The notes below the pieces were generated by a model. It was given only the letters and a program-made list of their open reading frames with translations, was not told the DNA's origin and searched no databases. The position numbers and the translations under genes are program-made. Below, one piece after another: positions 53,897 through 63,715 of a stretch of DNA of 64,000 nucleotides. The DNA comes from Aeromonas hydrophila subsp. hydrophila ATCC 7966 (GTDB taxonomy: Bacteria > Pseudomonadota > Gammaproteobacteria > Enterobacterales > Aeromonadaceae). Each line of letters starts with the position of its first letter. The first letter of the stretch is position 1. The stretch covers positions 3,105,001 through 3,169,000 of the forward strand of contig NC_008570.1 in NCBI RefSeq assembly GCF_000014805.1, read 5' to 3'.

Positions 53897-56134
53897 TTAC
53901 AGAGAGCTGTATTTTTCACGCAACCGCTGACGGATGAACTCGGCCAGGGTATTGAACAAGAAGGTGAACACGAACAGCACGAAGGCAGCGAGGAACAGCA
54001 CTCGATAGTGCGAGCTGCCCACTTCCGATTCCGGCATCTCCACCGCGATGTTGGCGGCCAGGGTACGCAGCCCCTGGAACATGGAGAAGTCCATGATGGG
54101 CGTGTTGCCGGTGGCCATCAGCACTATCATGGTCTCGCCCACCGCGCGGCCAAGGCCCATCATCACCGCCGAGAAGATGCCCGGGCTCGCGGTGAGGATC
54201 ACCACCCGGCTCAGGGTCTGCCACGGGGTGGCCCCCAGAGCCAGCGAGCCCTGGGTGAGATGCTTGGGCACCGAGAAGACCGCGTCTTCGGCGATGGAGA
54301 AGATGGTCGGAATAACCGCAAAGCCCATGGCGATGCCCACCACCAGCGAGTTGCGCTGGTCGAACTTGATGCCCATCTCGTGAGTCAGCCAGATGCGCGA
54401 ATCCCCGTGCATGAAGGCGTTCTCGATGAGCGGGCTCACCGCGAAGGCGCCCCAGCCAATCAGCAGCAGCACCGGGATCAGCAAGATAGCGTGCCACCCT
54501 TCCGGCAACCAGGATTTGCCGCGCTCCGGCAGGTAGTTCCAGATCAAGGCGGTCAGCAGCATCCCCATCGGCAGCAGGATCAGCAGCAGCACCACCCCGG
54601 GCAGCGCCCCCTCGATGATGGGCGCCAGCCACAGACCGGCCAGGAAGCCCAGGATAACGGTCGGCAGCGCCGCCATGATCTCCACCGTCGGCTTGACGTA
54701 TTTACGCAACCCCGCCGACATGAAGTAGGCGGTGTAGATGGCACCGGCGACGCCGAGCGGCACCGCAAACACCATGGCATAGAAGGAGGCTTTCAAGGTA
54801 CCGAACACCAGCGGCACCAGGCTCAGCTTGGCTTCGAAGTCGTTGCTGGCGGAGGTGGACTGCCACACGTACTGAGGCTCGGGATAGCCTTCATACCACA
54901 CCTGTTGCCAGAGGGCCGACCAGGTCACCTCGGGGTGCTCGTTCTCCACTGCGAACAGCTTGAAGGCATCGCCCTGCTGCATCAGCAGCACGTTGTGACG
55001 GGGGGAGATGGCCAGGGCCGACAAGGCGCCGCCCTCCACCTTCTCGCTCAGCAGCTTGGTCTCGCCGGTGGCGTGGAAGAAGCTGACAGTGCCCTCTTTG
55101 TCGGCACTGATGAAGCCCTTGCGAAAGTGCTCCGGGGTCAGCTGCGCCACGGCACCATCGCCCTTGAAGTCACGGATCTGGGTAAACTGGCGCTTGCCAT
55201 CCCGGGCCACTTCGAACCACTGGGAGATGACGCCGTTGTCGTTGCCCACCAGCAGGGAGGAGGCGCCGGAGAGCAGCTCGACCCGGGTCACGTTGGCATT
55301 GGGGGCATTGATCTCCATGACATCGCGCAGGGAGATGTCATTGAGGTTGTGAATGTCGTAGACGGAGAGGCGGTTGCCTTCGCGCACGAACAGAATGCGC
55401 AGGTTGGGGGTCAGCAGCATCTGATCCACATGACGCGGCAGGGACGGGATGCTGTAGTTCTGGGCGCTCCACTCGATGTCACCGGAGAGGAAGTTCTCCT
55501 CGCCGCTCATCACCGCCATCACGCCACGACCATCGGCGGTCACGGCGGCGGTGGCCATCTTGTCCTTGGTGGCTTCAAACACCATCAGCGTCAGCGCCTT
55601 GCCCTGGGGGTCCACCACCACCGGCTCTTCGCCGAAGGGGGACTGCAGGCTGGGCTCGATGACCCGCACGTCGTTGGGATAGGAGACCTTGAAATAGGGC
55701 TGCACCACCTGGGCCTTGCCATCGGCAAAACCATAGGCGATGAGCTTCTGCCCTGGCGCGGGAGGGGCGACGGCGGTGATGTCACCCTTCACCTGCGCCT
55801 GACCCAGCACCTGGCCCACCTTGACCTTGCCATCCCCCTGGACGGCGAAGAAGTTGACCTGGCCTTTGTCGCTGAAGCGATAGCCAATCTCGTTCTGCTC
55901 TTCCACCCCGAGCCAGGCGGTCTTGCCCGCCACAGGCAAGGTAAATGACGCGGTCGGCTCCATCGTGGCGCCATTGAAGATGGGTTTCACCACATAGAGC
56001 AGATAGAAGAAAATGAGCAACAGGGCAACCAGCACCAGAGCACCACCCGTGGTGACCCCGTACTTGGCCAACTTATCCTTGATACGGCGCTTTCTGCTGC
56101 CCGCCATACCTAAGTTTATCGATTCCGATGACAT
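53897..56134 (-). CDS. pstC: phosphate ABC transporter permease PstC (long form)
   Basis: This 745-residue permease is over twice the size of E. coli PstC (319). The N-terminal helix at about 28-50 is followed by a periplasmic domain of about 380 residues with repeated strand patterns that may form a beta-propeller (HVDQMLLTPNLRILFVREGNRLSVYDI, LSALAISPRHNVLLMQQGDAFKLF). The C-terminal permease has the EAA loop (TQGSLALGATPWQTLSRVVIL). Extended PstC/PstA pairs of this kind are known from other aquatic gammaproteobacteria. The ATG at 56134 has TTGAGG upstream. No pstS gene adjoins. Confidence 0.94.
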   Translation of the reverse strand: MSSESINLGMAGSRKRRIKDKLAKYGVTTGGALVLVALLLIFFYLLYVVKPIFNGATMEPTASFTLPVAGKTAWLGVEEQNEIGYRFSDKGQVNFFAVQGDGKVKVGQVLGQAQVKGDITAVAPPAPGQKLIAYGFADGKAQVVQPYFKVSYPNDVRVIEPSLQSPFGEEPVVVDPQGKALTLMVFEATKDKMATAAVTADGRGVMAVMSGEENFLSGDIEWSAQNYSIPSLPRHVDQMLLTPNLRILFVREGNRLSVYDIHNLNDISLRDVMEINAPNANVTRVELLSGASSLLVGNDNGVISQWFEVARDGKRQFTQIRDFKGDGAVAQLTPEHFRKGFISADKEGTVSFFHATGETKLLSEKVEGGALSALAISPRHNVLLMQQGDAFKLFAVENEHPEVTWSALWQQVWYEGYPEPQYVWQSTSASNDFEAKLSLVPLVFGTLKASFYAMVFAVPLGVAGAIYTAYFMSAGLRKYVKPTVEIMAALPTVILGFLAGLWLAPIIEGALPGVVLLLILLPMGMLLTALIWNYLPERGKSWLPEGWHAILLIPVLLLIGWGAFAVSPLIENAFMHGDSRIWLTHEMGIKFDQRNSLVVGIAMGFAVIPTIFSIAEDAVFSVPKHLTQGSLALGATPWQTLSRVVILTASPGIFSAVMMGLGRAVGETMIVLMATGNTPIMDFSMFQGLRTLAANIAVEMPESEVGSSHYRVLFLAAFVLFVFTFLFNTLAEFIRQRLREKYSSL

Positions 56135-56166
56135 GCAAAACCTCAATGTGAGCTAGGCTTGGCGGC

Positions 56167-56200
56167 ATTATATGGCGGTTGCATGACAGTTTTGTTACAT
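56167..56200 (-). promoter_or_regulatory. Pho box and -10 of the pst operon
   Basis: On the minus strand TGTAAC (56199-56194) and TGTCAT (56188-56183) are 11 bases apart, as in PhoB half-sites. A perfect -10, TATAAT (56172-56167), follows TGTCAT after ten bases, the standard PhoB-dependent layout. pstC starts about 33 bases further on. Confidence 0.85.
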
Positions 56201-56340
56201 CAAGGCCCTCTGTGAAGAGGTTATTTTGAAGGGGCGTTCAGACCAGAGTTCGCTGGCAAACAGCATTGTCAACCATCTGTTTTATAAGAAGATATAGGAA
56301 AGTATAACGCGCGAAGGCGGCCTCGCCGACTTCGCCGTTC

Positions 56341-57275
<935 letters not shown>

Positions 57276-57517
57276 CCTGCTTTAATATTCCTGCCGCAAC
57301 TGTCGTAGCACATCAGCAGACCGTCTAAATGCTCTTCCAGGGTGAACCTGTCGCAGAGTCACCACACAGTTGTGGTACAAATTTCATTCAGAACCGCTTG
57401 AAACCTTTCAAGAGTCCCGCTAGGATACGCAACTTTTCCGCCGGCAGTTCAAACAGGGAGGTGGGAGCGCGGGTGATGGAGTCACCGACCGGCTTGCAAT
57501 CAATGAGGCAAGCACCC

Positions 57518-57664
57518 ATGACCAAAGCAGTTGACATACAGCCCGAGTACGCCCCCCAGCCCCAACCGGCTACCGAGTCGGCAACCAATCAGTATGCCAC
57601 CGAACACGGCCCGGTGGTGCGGCTCGATGTCGTCGATCTGGCGGCCCCGGACGATGATTACTGA
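57518..57664 (+). CDS. small acidic hypothetical protein
   Basis: This 48-residue ORF starts MTKAVDIQPEYAP, has a proline/glutamine-rich first third and ends VRLDVVDLAAPDDDY. GAGG lies nine bases before the ATG. It has no signal peptide and no match I can name. The frame stays open upstream to 57329, but that part lacks protein character. It lies in a gap between tRNA-Pro and aceB, with another small ORF 15 bases on. It could be a real small protein or chance. Confidence 0.45.
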   Translation: MTKAVDIQPEYAPQPQPATESATNQYATEHGPVVRLDVVDLAAPDDDY

Positions 57665-57679
57665 GCCGACGGCGCAGAC

Positions 57680-57808
57680 ATGTCGCTTTTGAACTACCGG
57701 GAGAAAATGGCAGTGGCACTGGAAATGGCGCCCCGTTTTACCTCCTTTGAGGGCCAGGATGGCCCGCTGACACAAATAACAACAAAATGCTGCATAACTA
57801 AACAATAG
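57680..57808 (+). CDS. second small hypothetical ORF
   Basis: This 42-codon ORF starts MSLLNYREKMAVALEMAP and ends CCITKQ. It lies 15 bases past the previous small ORF and has no good ribosome-binding site. The first 25 residues would form an amphipathic helix. It is listed because it pairs with the previous ORF; evidence for translation is weak. Confidence 0.3.
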   Translation: MSLLNYREKMAVALEMAPRFTSFEGQDGPLTQITTKCCITKQ

Positions 57809-58380
57809 TAGTCATATCAACTACCACATCCCCTCCCCGCCCCCAGGTGCCTCATCCACCCAAGTGATACAAACCTACGTTATTGCGCCTCACTTTCTCA
57901 TCCTCTGCCGACCAGATCCCATTCGACCCCTTTTAGCCTGGATTGTTTTAAACAAACGTTCTCTCCTTAATGTCAGCAGGAGTTATATGCCTGCTGGGTT
58001 TACATCTTTCATTTCATACGTGTGTTTTTTAGAAGCTTGGAGTTAGGTCGGGATTTGTTTTTGCATTTGTAATTTTATTACGTAATAACTTACATGACTG
58101 CGTCCATGCTCCCCCTCACCATCCGCCACCGGCAGGGGATGAAAAACAAGAGCATAACCATCTGCATAGAGTTTTTACGCTAATCACATAAGTTCTTTAT
58201 AAACATCAACTTAACATCATGGCCAAAACGTGCGTTTTAAAAAACCTGTTGACGAATAGAGCAATATTTCGCACCTTATGAATCGTGTTGCCCCGTTGTT
58301 ACGGGAAGTTTGAAAAAACAGGGATCGACTTTAGTCGTAGTTAATTAGTTCAAAATGTAATTCTCAAAGGAGTGAACCCT
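57809..58380. promoter_or_regulatory. AT-rich region upstream of aceB
   Basis: About 570 bases, clearly more AT-rich than the rest of the window, hold no convincing gene. The end near aceB should carry its promoter and controls. A possible ArcA-like stretch GTTAATTAGTTCA lies near 58340, and TTGACG near 58250 could be a -35, but no matching -10 follows. Operators for IclR or FadR could not be confirmed by eye. Confidence 0.45.
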
Positions 58381-59988
58381 ATGTCGGCACCGGCCCAGAC
58401 CCACTGCAGCGCTCGTCTGCGCATCCAGGGCGAGACGCATCCCGATTACGCGCAAATTCTGACGCCGGATGCGGTGGCCCTGGTATCCGAACTGGTGGAA
58501 CGCTTTGCTCCCCAACGGGACGAATTGTTGAAACAACGTGTGGCGCGCCAGGCCCGCATCGACGGCGGCGAGCTGCCCGATTTTCTGCCTGAAACCGCCC
58601 ACATCCGCGCCGGAGACTGGACGGTGCGCGGCATTCCCGCCGACCTGCAAGATCGCCGCGTGGAGATCACCGGCCCGGTCGAGCGCAAGATGGTGATCAA
58701 CGCCCTCAACGCCAACGTCAAGGTGTTCATGGCGGACTTCGAGGATTCGCTGGCACCGGCCTGGAACAAGGTGATCGAGGGTCAGATCAACCTGCGCGAT
58801 GCGGTCAACGGCACCGTCTCCTACACCAGCCCGGAAGGGAAGGCTTATACCCTGAACGCCGATCCGGCCGTGCTTATCTGCCGGGTGCGCGGTCTGCATC
58901 TGCCGGAAAAACATGTCACCTTCGATGGCGCCCCCATTCCCGGCGGCCTGTTCGACTTCGCTCTCTACTTCCTGCACAACTATCAGGCACTGCTGGCCAA
59001 GGGCTCTGGCCCCTACTTCTACGTACCCAAGCTGCAGAGCCATCTGGAAGGGCGCTGGTGGAGCGAAGTGTTCGCCTGGACCGAGGACAAATTCGGCCTG
59101 CCCCGCGGCACCATCAAGGCCACCGTGCTCATCGAAACCCTGCCAGCGGTGTTCGAGATGGACGAGCTGCTCTATCAGATGAAGGATCACATCGTCGCCC
59201 TCAACTGCGGCCGCTGGGATTACATCTTCAGCTACATCAAAACTTTGAAGAACCACCCTGATCGCGTCCTGCCGGACCGCCAGGTCGTGACCATGGACAA
59301 ACCGTTCCTGTCCGCCTATTCGCGGCTGCTGATCAAGACCTGCCACAAGCGCGGCGCGCTGGCGATGGGTGGCATGGCGGCCTTTATCCCGGCGAAAGAT
59401 CCTGCCGTGAATGAACAGGTATTTGCCAAGGTGAAGGCTGATAAAGAGCGTGAAGCCAACAACGGCCACGACGGTACCTGGGTGGCCCACCCCGGTCTCG
59501 CCGATACCGCCATGGCGGTGTTCAACGCCGCCATCCCGGCTGGTGCCAGCAACCAGATCGGCGTGCTGCGCGAGCAGGATGCTCCCATCACGGCCGCCGA
59601 GCTGCTGGCCCCCTGCGAGGGCGAGCGCACCGAGGCAGGCATGCGCACCAACATCCGGGTGGCGCTGCAATACCTGGAAGCCTGGATCAACGGCAACGGC
59701 TGCGTGCCCATCTACGGTCTGATGGAAGACGCCGCCACCGCCGAGATCTCCCGCACCTCCATCTGGCAGTGGATCCGCCACGGCAAGAGCCTGTCGAACG
59801 GCAAGGTGGTGACCAAGGATCTGTTCCGCCAGATGCTGGCCGAGGAGCAGGAGGTGGTCAAAGCCGAAGTGGGGGCCGAGCGCTGGCAGGCAGGCCGCTT
59901 CGCCGAGGCGAGCGAGCTGATGGAACAGATCACCTGCGCCGATACTCTGATCGATTTTCTGACGCTGCCCGGTTACGAGCGGCTCTGA
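58381..59988 (+). CDS. aceB: malate synthase A
   Basis: This 535-residue enzyme condenses glyoxylate with acetyl-CoA to form malate in the glyoxylate shunt. It has the malate synthase blocks VFMADFEDSLAPAWNK at about 116-131, ATVLIETLPAVFEMDE and LNCGRWDYIFSYIK around residue 280. Length matches E. coli AceB (533). The ATG at 58381 follows AAAGGAG; a GTG three codons upstream is less likely. aceA follows after 75 bases, so the two are an operon. Confidence 0.97.
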   Translation: MSAPAQTHCSARLRIQGETHPDYAQILTPDAVALVSELVERFAPQRDELLKQRVARQARIDGGELPDFLPETAHIRAGDWTVRGIPADLQDRRVEITGPVERKMVINALNANVKVFMADFEDSLAPAWNKVIEGQINLRDAVNGTVSYTSPEGKAYTLNADPAVLICRVRGLHLPEKHVTFDGAPIPGGLFDFALYFLHNYQALLAKGSGPYFYVPKLQSHLEGRWWSEVFAWTEDKFGLPRGTIKATVLIETLPAVFEMDELLYQMKDHIVALNCGRWDYIFSYIKTLKNHPDRVLPDRQVVTMDKPFLSAYSRLLIKTCHKRGALAMGGMAAFIPAKDPAVNEQVFAKVKADKEREANNGHDGTWVAHPGLADTAMAVFNAAIPAGASNQIGVLREQDAPITAAELLAPCEGERTEAGMRTNIRVALQYLEAWINGNGCVPIYGLMEDAATAEISRTSIWQWIRHGKSLSNGKVVTKDLFRQMLAEEQEVVKAEVGAERWQAGRFAEASELMEQITCADTLIDFLTLPGYERL

Positions 59989-60063
59989 ACTACGGGCCTC
60001 CCCAGCGGGGCTCGCCAATAACAAGTCAATGGAAACGTGAAATCAATGAAAGAGGGAACTGAT

Positions 60064-61377
60064 ATGGCACTGACCCGTGAGCAACAGATCCAGGCTATCG
60101 AGAAAGACTGGGCGGAAAACCCCCGCTGGAAAGGGATCAAGCGCGGCTACAGCGCCGAAGACGTGGTAAACCTGCGTGGCAGCCTGCAACCGGTGCACAC
60201 CCTGGCCCAGCGCGGTGCCGACAAGCTGTGGGAACTGATCCACGGCGGCGCCAAGAAAGGCTATGTAAACTGCCTCGGCGCGCTGACTGGCGGTCAGGCG
60301 GTGCAACAGGCCAAGGCGGGCATCGAGGCAATTTACCTCTCCGGCTGGCAGGTGGCGGCGGACAACAACCTCTCCTCCACCATGTACCCGGATCAGTCCC
60401 TCTACCCGGCCAACTCGGTGCCGTCGGTGGTGGAGCGCATCAACAACTCCTTCGCCCGTGCCGACCAGATCCAGTGGGCCAACAAGGTGGGCCCGCAGGA
60501 CAAGGGCTTCATCGACTACTTCCTGCCTATCGTGGCGGATGCCGAAGCCGGTTTCGGCGGCGTGCTGAACGCCTTTGAGCTGATGAAGGGGATGATTGAA
60601 GCGGGCGCCGCCGGCGTGCACTTCGAAGATCAGCTCGCCTCCGTCAAGAAGTGCGGCCACATGGGCGGCAAGGTGCTGGTGCCGAGCCAGGAAGCGGTGC
60701 AGAAGTTGATCGCGGCCCGTCTGGCAGCCGACGTCTGCGGCACCACCACCCTGGTGATCGCCCGTACCGACGCCAACGCCGCCGACCTGCTGACCACGGA
60801 TGCCGATCCGTACGATGCTGGCTTCCTGACCGGTGAGCGCACCTCAGAAGGCTTCTACAAGGTGCAGGCCGGTATCGAACAGGCCATCTCCCGCGGTCTG
60901 GCGTATGCCCCTTACGCCGACATGGTGTGGTGCGAAACCGCCAAGCCGGATCTGGACGAGGCGCGCAAGTTTGCCGAAGCCATCAAGGCCCAGTACCCGG
61001 ACAAGATCCTGGCCTACAACTGCTCGCCGAGTTTCAACTGGAAGAAAAACCTGGACGATGCCACCATCGCCCGCTTCCAGCAGGAGCTGTCCGACATGGG
61101 CTACAAGTACCAGTTCATCACCCTGGCGGGCATCCACAACATGTGGTTCCACATGTACGAGCTGGCCTACCAGTACGCCCGTGGCGAGGGGATGAAGCAC
61201 TATGTCGAAATGGTGCAGCAGCCGGAATTCGCCGCTGCCGAGCGCGGTTACACCTTCGTGGCACACCAGCAGGAAGTGGGTACCGGTTACTTCGACAAGG
61301 TCACCACCGTCATTCAGGGCGGCCAATCCTCGGTGACCGCCCTGACCGGCTCGACCGAAGAAGATCAGTTCCACTGA
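60064..61377 (+). CDS. aceA: isocitrate lyase
   Basis: This 437-residue enzyme splits isocitrate into glyoxylate and succinate. The signature [10 protein letters not shown], with catalytic Cys near 197, is present, as are [19 protein letters not shown] at the start and NCSPSFNW near 320. Length matches E. coli AceA (434). The ATG at 60064 has AGAGGGA upstream; an in-frame ATG nine codons earlier has none. No aceK gene follows, so the isocitrate dehydrogenase kinase, if present, lies elsewhere. Confidence 0.97.
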   Translation: MALTREQQIQAIEKDWAENPRWKGIKRGYSAEDVVNLRGSLQPVHTLAQRGADKLWELIHGGAKKGYVNCLGALTGGQAVQQAKAGIEAIYLSGWQVAADNNLSSTMYPDQSLYPANSVPSVVERINNSFARADQIQWANKVGPQDKGFIDYFLPIVADAEAGFGGVLNAFELMKGMIEAGAAGVHFEDQLASVKKCGHMGGKVLVPSQEAVQKLIAARLAADVCGTTTLVIARTDANAADLLTTDADPYDAGFLTGERTSEGFYKVQAGIEQAISRGLAYAPYADMVWCETAKPDLDEARKFAEAIKAQYPDKILAYNCSPSFNWKKNLDDATIARFQQELSDMGYKYQFITLAGIHNMWFHMYELAYQYARGEGMKHYVEMVQQPEFAAAERGYTFVAHQQEVGTGYFDKVTTVIQGGQSSVTALTGSTEEDQFH

Positions 61378-61412
61378 TAGGCAGAACTCTTTGAGAGAGT
61401 CCTTGAGATAGC

Positions 61413-61438
61413 AAAACCCCGGCCACTGGCCGGGGTTT
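61413..61438 (+). terminator. terminator of aceBA
   Basis: AAACCCCGGCC pairs with GGCCGGGGTTT around a three-base loop and runs into CTTTTTT. Confidence 0.93.
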
Positions 61439-61452
61439 CTTTTTTGAAAGGC

Positions 61453-61473
61453 CCTTCTCCCGAAGGGAGAAGG
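61453..61473. repeat. short perfect inverted repeat
   Basis: CCTTCTCCC and GGGAGAAGG flank a GAA loop. It lies between the aceA terminator and the foldback element, with no T tract; its role is unclear. Confidence 0.6.
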
Positions 61474-61484
61474 AACAAAGCGAT

Positions 61485-61627
61485 AGAACCTGTTCACGGT
61501 CTGTGACGAGAGGTCGTCAGCAAGGTGAAGAGCAGCGCAGGAACCGGAGTGTATATGGATACATGAGGATTCCGAGCAGCACATGAGCCTTGCTCACGGC
61601 CTCACAGTAAGAACGTGACCAGGTTCT
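61485..61627. repeat. 143-bp foldback (MITE-like) element
   Basis: The ends AGAACCTGTTCACG (61485-61498) and CGTGACCAGGTTCT (61614-61627) are inverted repeats with one mismatch. Inside, CTGTGA/TCACAG, AGCAAGG/CCTTGCT, GGAACC/GGATTCC and TGTAT/ATACA also pair in order, so the whole unit can fold on itself. There is no room for a gene. The right end meets the last codon of hda. It has the form of a small non-autonomous repeat; its genome copy number is not visible here. Confidence 0.7.
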
Positions 61628-62328
61628 CAGAGCTCGAGGATCTCTTTGACAAAGGGAATGGTCAGCTTGCGCTTGGCACGGAAGGAAGCATTGTCGAGCT
61701 GATTGAGAGTGGTGAGCAGGGTGCGCATGTCGCGCGAGAGGCGGTTGAGCAGGAAGCGGCCCACGTCGATGGGCAGTTTGAAGCCCCGCAGCTCGGCACG
61801 CAGCTGCAGGGCACTGAGCTTGCCTTCATCGTCCAGCTCGTCGAGATGGAAACTCACTCCCCAGTCGAGGCGCGAGGCGAGATCCGGCAGTTGCAGCCCC
61901 AGTTTGCGCGGTGCGCTGCAACCGGTCACCACCAGGGTACCCTCGCCCTTCTCCTGCCAGCGGTTGTAAAAATCGAACAGGGCCCGCTCCCACAGCGCAT
62001 TGCCGGCGATCGCCTCCAGGCTGTCGAGGCAGACCAGCGGCAGGCTTTCGAGGGCGTCGAGCATGCTGGGGTCGAGCTGTTCGAACTGATCGAGGGAGAG
62101 ATAAGCGGCTGCGGCGTCGCGGGCATTGACCTCGGCGCAGGTAGCATGCAGCAGATGGGAGCGGCCCGATCCCTTGGCCCCCCAGAAATAGAGGAAAGGT
62201 GAGCCCTGACCAATGGCCGCATTTTTGAGGGCGGTGATCAGATGAGCATTGTTGCCGGGATAAAAACTGACGAAGGTTTCATCATCCGGTAGTTGTACGG
62301 CTAAAGACAGTTGGGCCGGTTGCTTCAC
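61627..62328 (-). CDS. hda: DnaA regulatory inactivator Hda
   Basis: This 233-residue AAA+ protein works with the beta clamp to trigger ATP hydrolysis on DnaA after initiation. The clamp-binding motif QLSLAV is at the N-terminus (PAQLSLAVQLPDDETF), followed by WGAKGSGRSHLLHA (a modified P-loop), VCLDSLEAIAG, LPDLASRLDWG and the C-terminal RKLTIPFVKEILEL. I place the start at GTG 62328, which gives the same N-terminus and the same length as E. coli Hda; an ATG at 62370 would add 14 residues. Neither has a clear ribosome-binding site. Confidence 0.93.
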   Translation of the reverse strand: MKQPAQLSLAVQLPDDETFVSFYPGNNAHLITALKNAAIGQGSPFLYFWGAKGSGRSHLLHATCAEVNARDAAAAYLSLDQFEQLDPSMLDALESLPLVCLDSLEAIAGNALWERALFDFYNRWQEKGEGTLVVTGCSAPRKLGLQLPDLASRLDWGVSFHLDELDDEGKLSALQLRAELRGFKLPIDVGRFLLNRLSRDMRTLLTTLNQLDNASFRAKRKLTIPFVKEILEL

Positions 62329-62388
62329 TCGTTGGGCTTTGACTGTGACATTTGCGGGCAAGTGTATCATCGCGAAGGCGGATAGAGA

Positions 62389-62413
62389 ACCGCCCGGACG
62401 ATGCCGGGCGGTG
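62389..62413 (-). terminator. hairpin between the DUF2066 gene and hda
   Basis: ACCGCCCGG and CCGGGCGGT form a nine-pair stem with a short loop. No T run follows, so it may be a weak terminator or a pause hairpin in the hda leader. Confidence 0.5.
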
Positions 62414-62427
62414 TGGATCCTCATAAA

Positions 62428-62448
62428 GGATCCAGGCTGCGACCATTG
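62428..62448. repeat. copy of the 3' end of the DUF2066 gene
   Basis: These 21 bases match 62541-62561, which hold the last codons and stop of the DUF2066 gene, at 19 positions. The copies are 113 bases apart, in direct orientation. A short tandem duplication is likely. Confidence 0.6.
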
Positions 62449-62543
62449 CTAACGCAAGCGGCTACTCCTTGGCCGGCGCGAAAAACCGCACTCTGGACCC
62501 AAGCTGGTTGTGCGCGGACAGCCGGTCAGGATCTTCGCCAGGA

Positions 62544-63572
62544 TCAGGGCTGCGACCATTGATAGCTCAGCCCCTCGGGGGTATCCGCCAGCTGGCGCAG
62601 TCGGCTCTCCAGCTGCAGCCCGCGGATGAGCTCGGCCTTGTCCCCTTGCAGGCTCAGGTTGAAGGTCACCTTGTCCCCCTCCAGTTTGCCAATCTCCACC
62701 TTGGTGACGCTGGCCATCCCCTGCAGCATCTTCTGCACCGTGATCATGCCGTCGATGCCGGACAACCCCTCCACCACCAGTGTCTGGCTGGAGGCAACCC
62801 CCGAGATGCGCGCCCCGTAGTTCTGCACCAGCCAGCCTGCCAGGGCATCGGCGAACGTCTGCGCCACCTCGGCCTGGGTGCCGGCGCCCTCGCCCTTGGT
62901 CAGTTCGCTCAGCTCACCGCCCGCTTTGGGGCCGTAGAGTCCCCAGTCGATGCTCCACTTTCCTTCCTCCTTGCCATCGGGCGTCAGCTTGCCCAACACC
63001 ACCATCTCGGCGCCATAACGCTGGCTCGCCTTGAGGATGGGGTCGGCGAAGCGGCCCCAGACGTCGGTGGCGTTGACCGCCATGTTGTCGTCCAAGTCCA
63101 TCAGCGGAATGCTGACCGGCAGCCCCATCGCCTGGCTCTGGGTACGCAGGGCGGCAGCCCAGCCATCGCTGGACTGATCCGGCAGAATGCGCCGCTCCCC
63201 TTCATTGATCACCAGCCAGATGGCGACCTGCGGCCGAGCCGGACCCAGCAGGGCGAACTTGCTCTCGGCCACCAGGGCATTGACCTTGGCCACATCGAAA
63301 TCGGCCTTGAGAAACTTCACCGGCCCCACGTCCTGATAACCGTAGTGCTGCACGAATTCGCCGGGGGCCGCCAGCGCCTTGACCACCGCCGGCTGGGTCA
63401 GGATGTCGCGCTTGCCGGTCACCTTGATCAGCACCTCGCCCAGGGCCTGGGACTGGGCCGCCGCCATGTCGCCGCTGGTGGGCGCCTTGCCCTGATAGAG
63501 ATCGGTCACCTGGGCGGCCGACACCATGAATGACAAGCCGCAGCAGAGGGCGGTCACAACACGTTTGAGCAT
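62544..63572 (-). CDS. DUF2066 family secreted protein
   Basis: This 342-residue protein has a signal peptide (MLKRVVTALCCGLSFMVSA). The mature part fits DUF2066: VTDLYQGKAPTSGDMAAAQSQALGEVLIKVTGKRD, then PQVAIWLVINEGERRIL and VVLGKLTPDG. The role is unknown; members are found next to hda or upp in several gammaproteobacteria. The gene is between upp and hda on the same strand. Confidence 0.88.
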   Translation of the reverse strand: MLKRVVTALCCGLSFMVSAAQVTDLYQGKAPTSGDMAAAQSQALGEVLIKVTGKRDILTQPAVVKALAAPGEFVQHYGYQDVGPVKFLKADFDVAKVNALVAESKFALLGPARPQVAIWLVINEGERRILPDQSSDGWAAALRTQSQAMGLPVSIPLMDLDDNMAVNATDVWGRFADPILKASQRYGAEMVVLGKLTPDGKEEGKWSIDWGLYGPKAGGELSELTKGEGAGTQAEVAQTFADALAGWLVQNYGARISGVASSQTLVVEGLSGIDGMITVQKMLQGMASVTKVEIGKLEGDKVTFNLSLQGDKAELIRGLQLESRLRQLADTPEGLSYQWSQP

Positions 63573-63652
63573 GAGAGGAGTCTCGAAATGGGAGATGGTG
63601 CTTATGGTAGCGGCAAGGCGCGCATGGCAGCAAGCCGGGGCGGGAGAAACAG

Positions 63653-63677
63653 CGGAGCCGGCGGGATGCCGGCTCCG
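63653..63677 (-). terminator. terminator of upp
   Basis: CGGAGCCGGC and GCCGGCTCCG form a ten-pair stem around a five-base loop; on the minus strand GTTTCT follows. It is just past the upp stop. Confidence 0.75.
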
Positions 63678-63715
63678 TTTGCGCGCCTGCTGGCACGCGA
63701 TGAGGCGATCGAGGC

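Noticed and set aside
57864..58046. 60-codon ORF in the aceB upstream gap
   Set aside because: There is no ribosome-binding site, and the hydrophobic, Cys-containing sequence has no protein signature; likely chance in AT-rich DNA.
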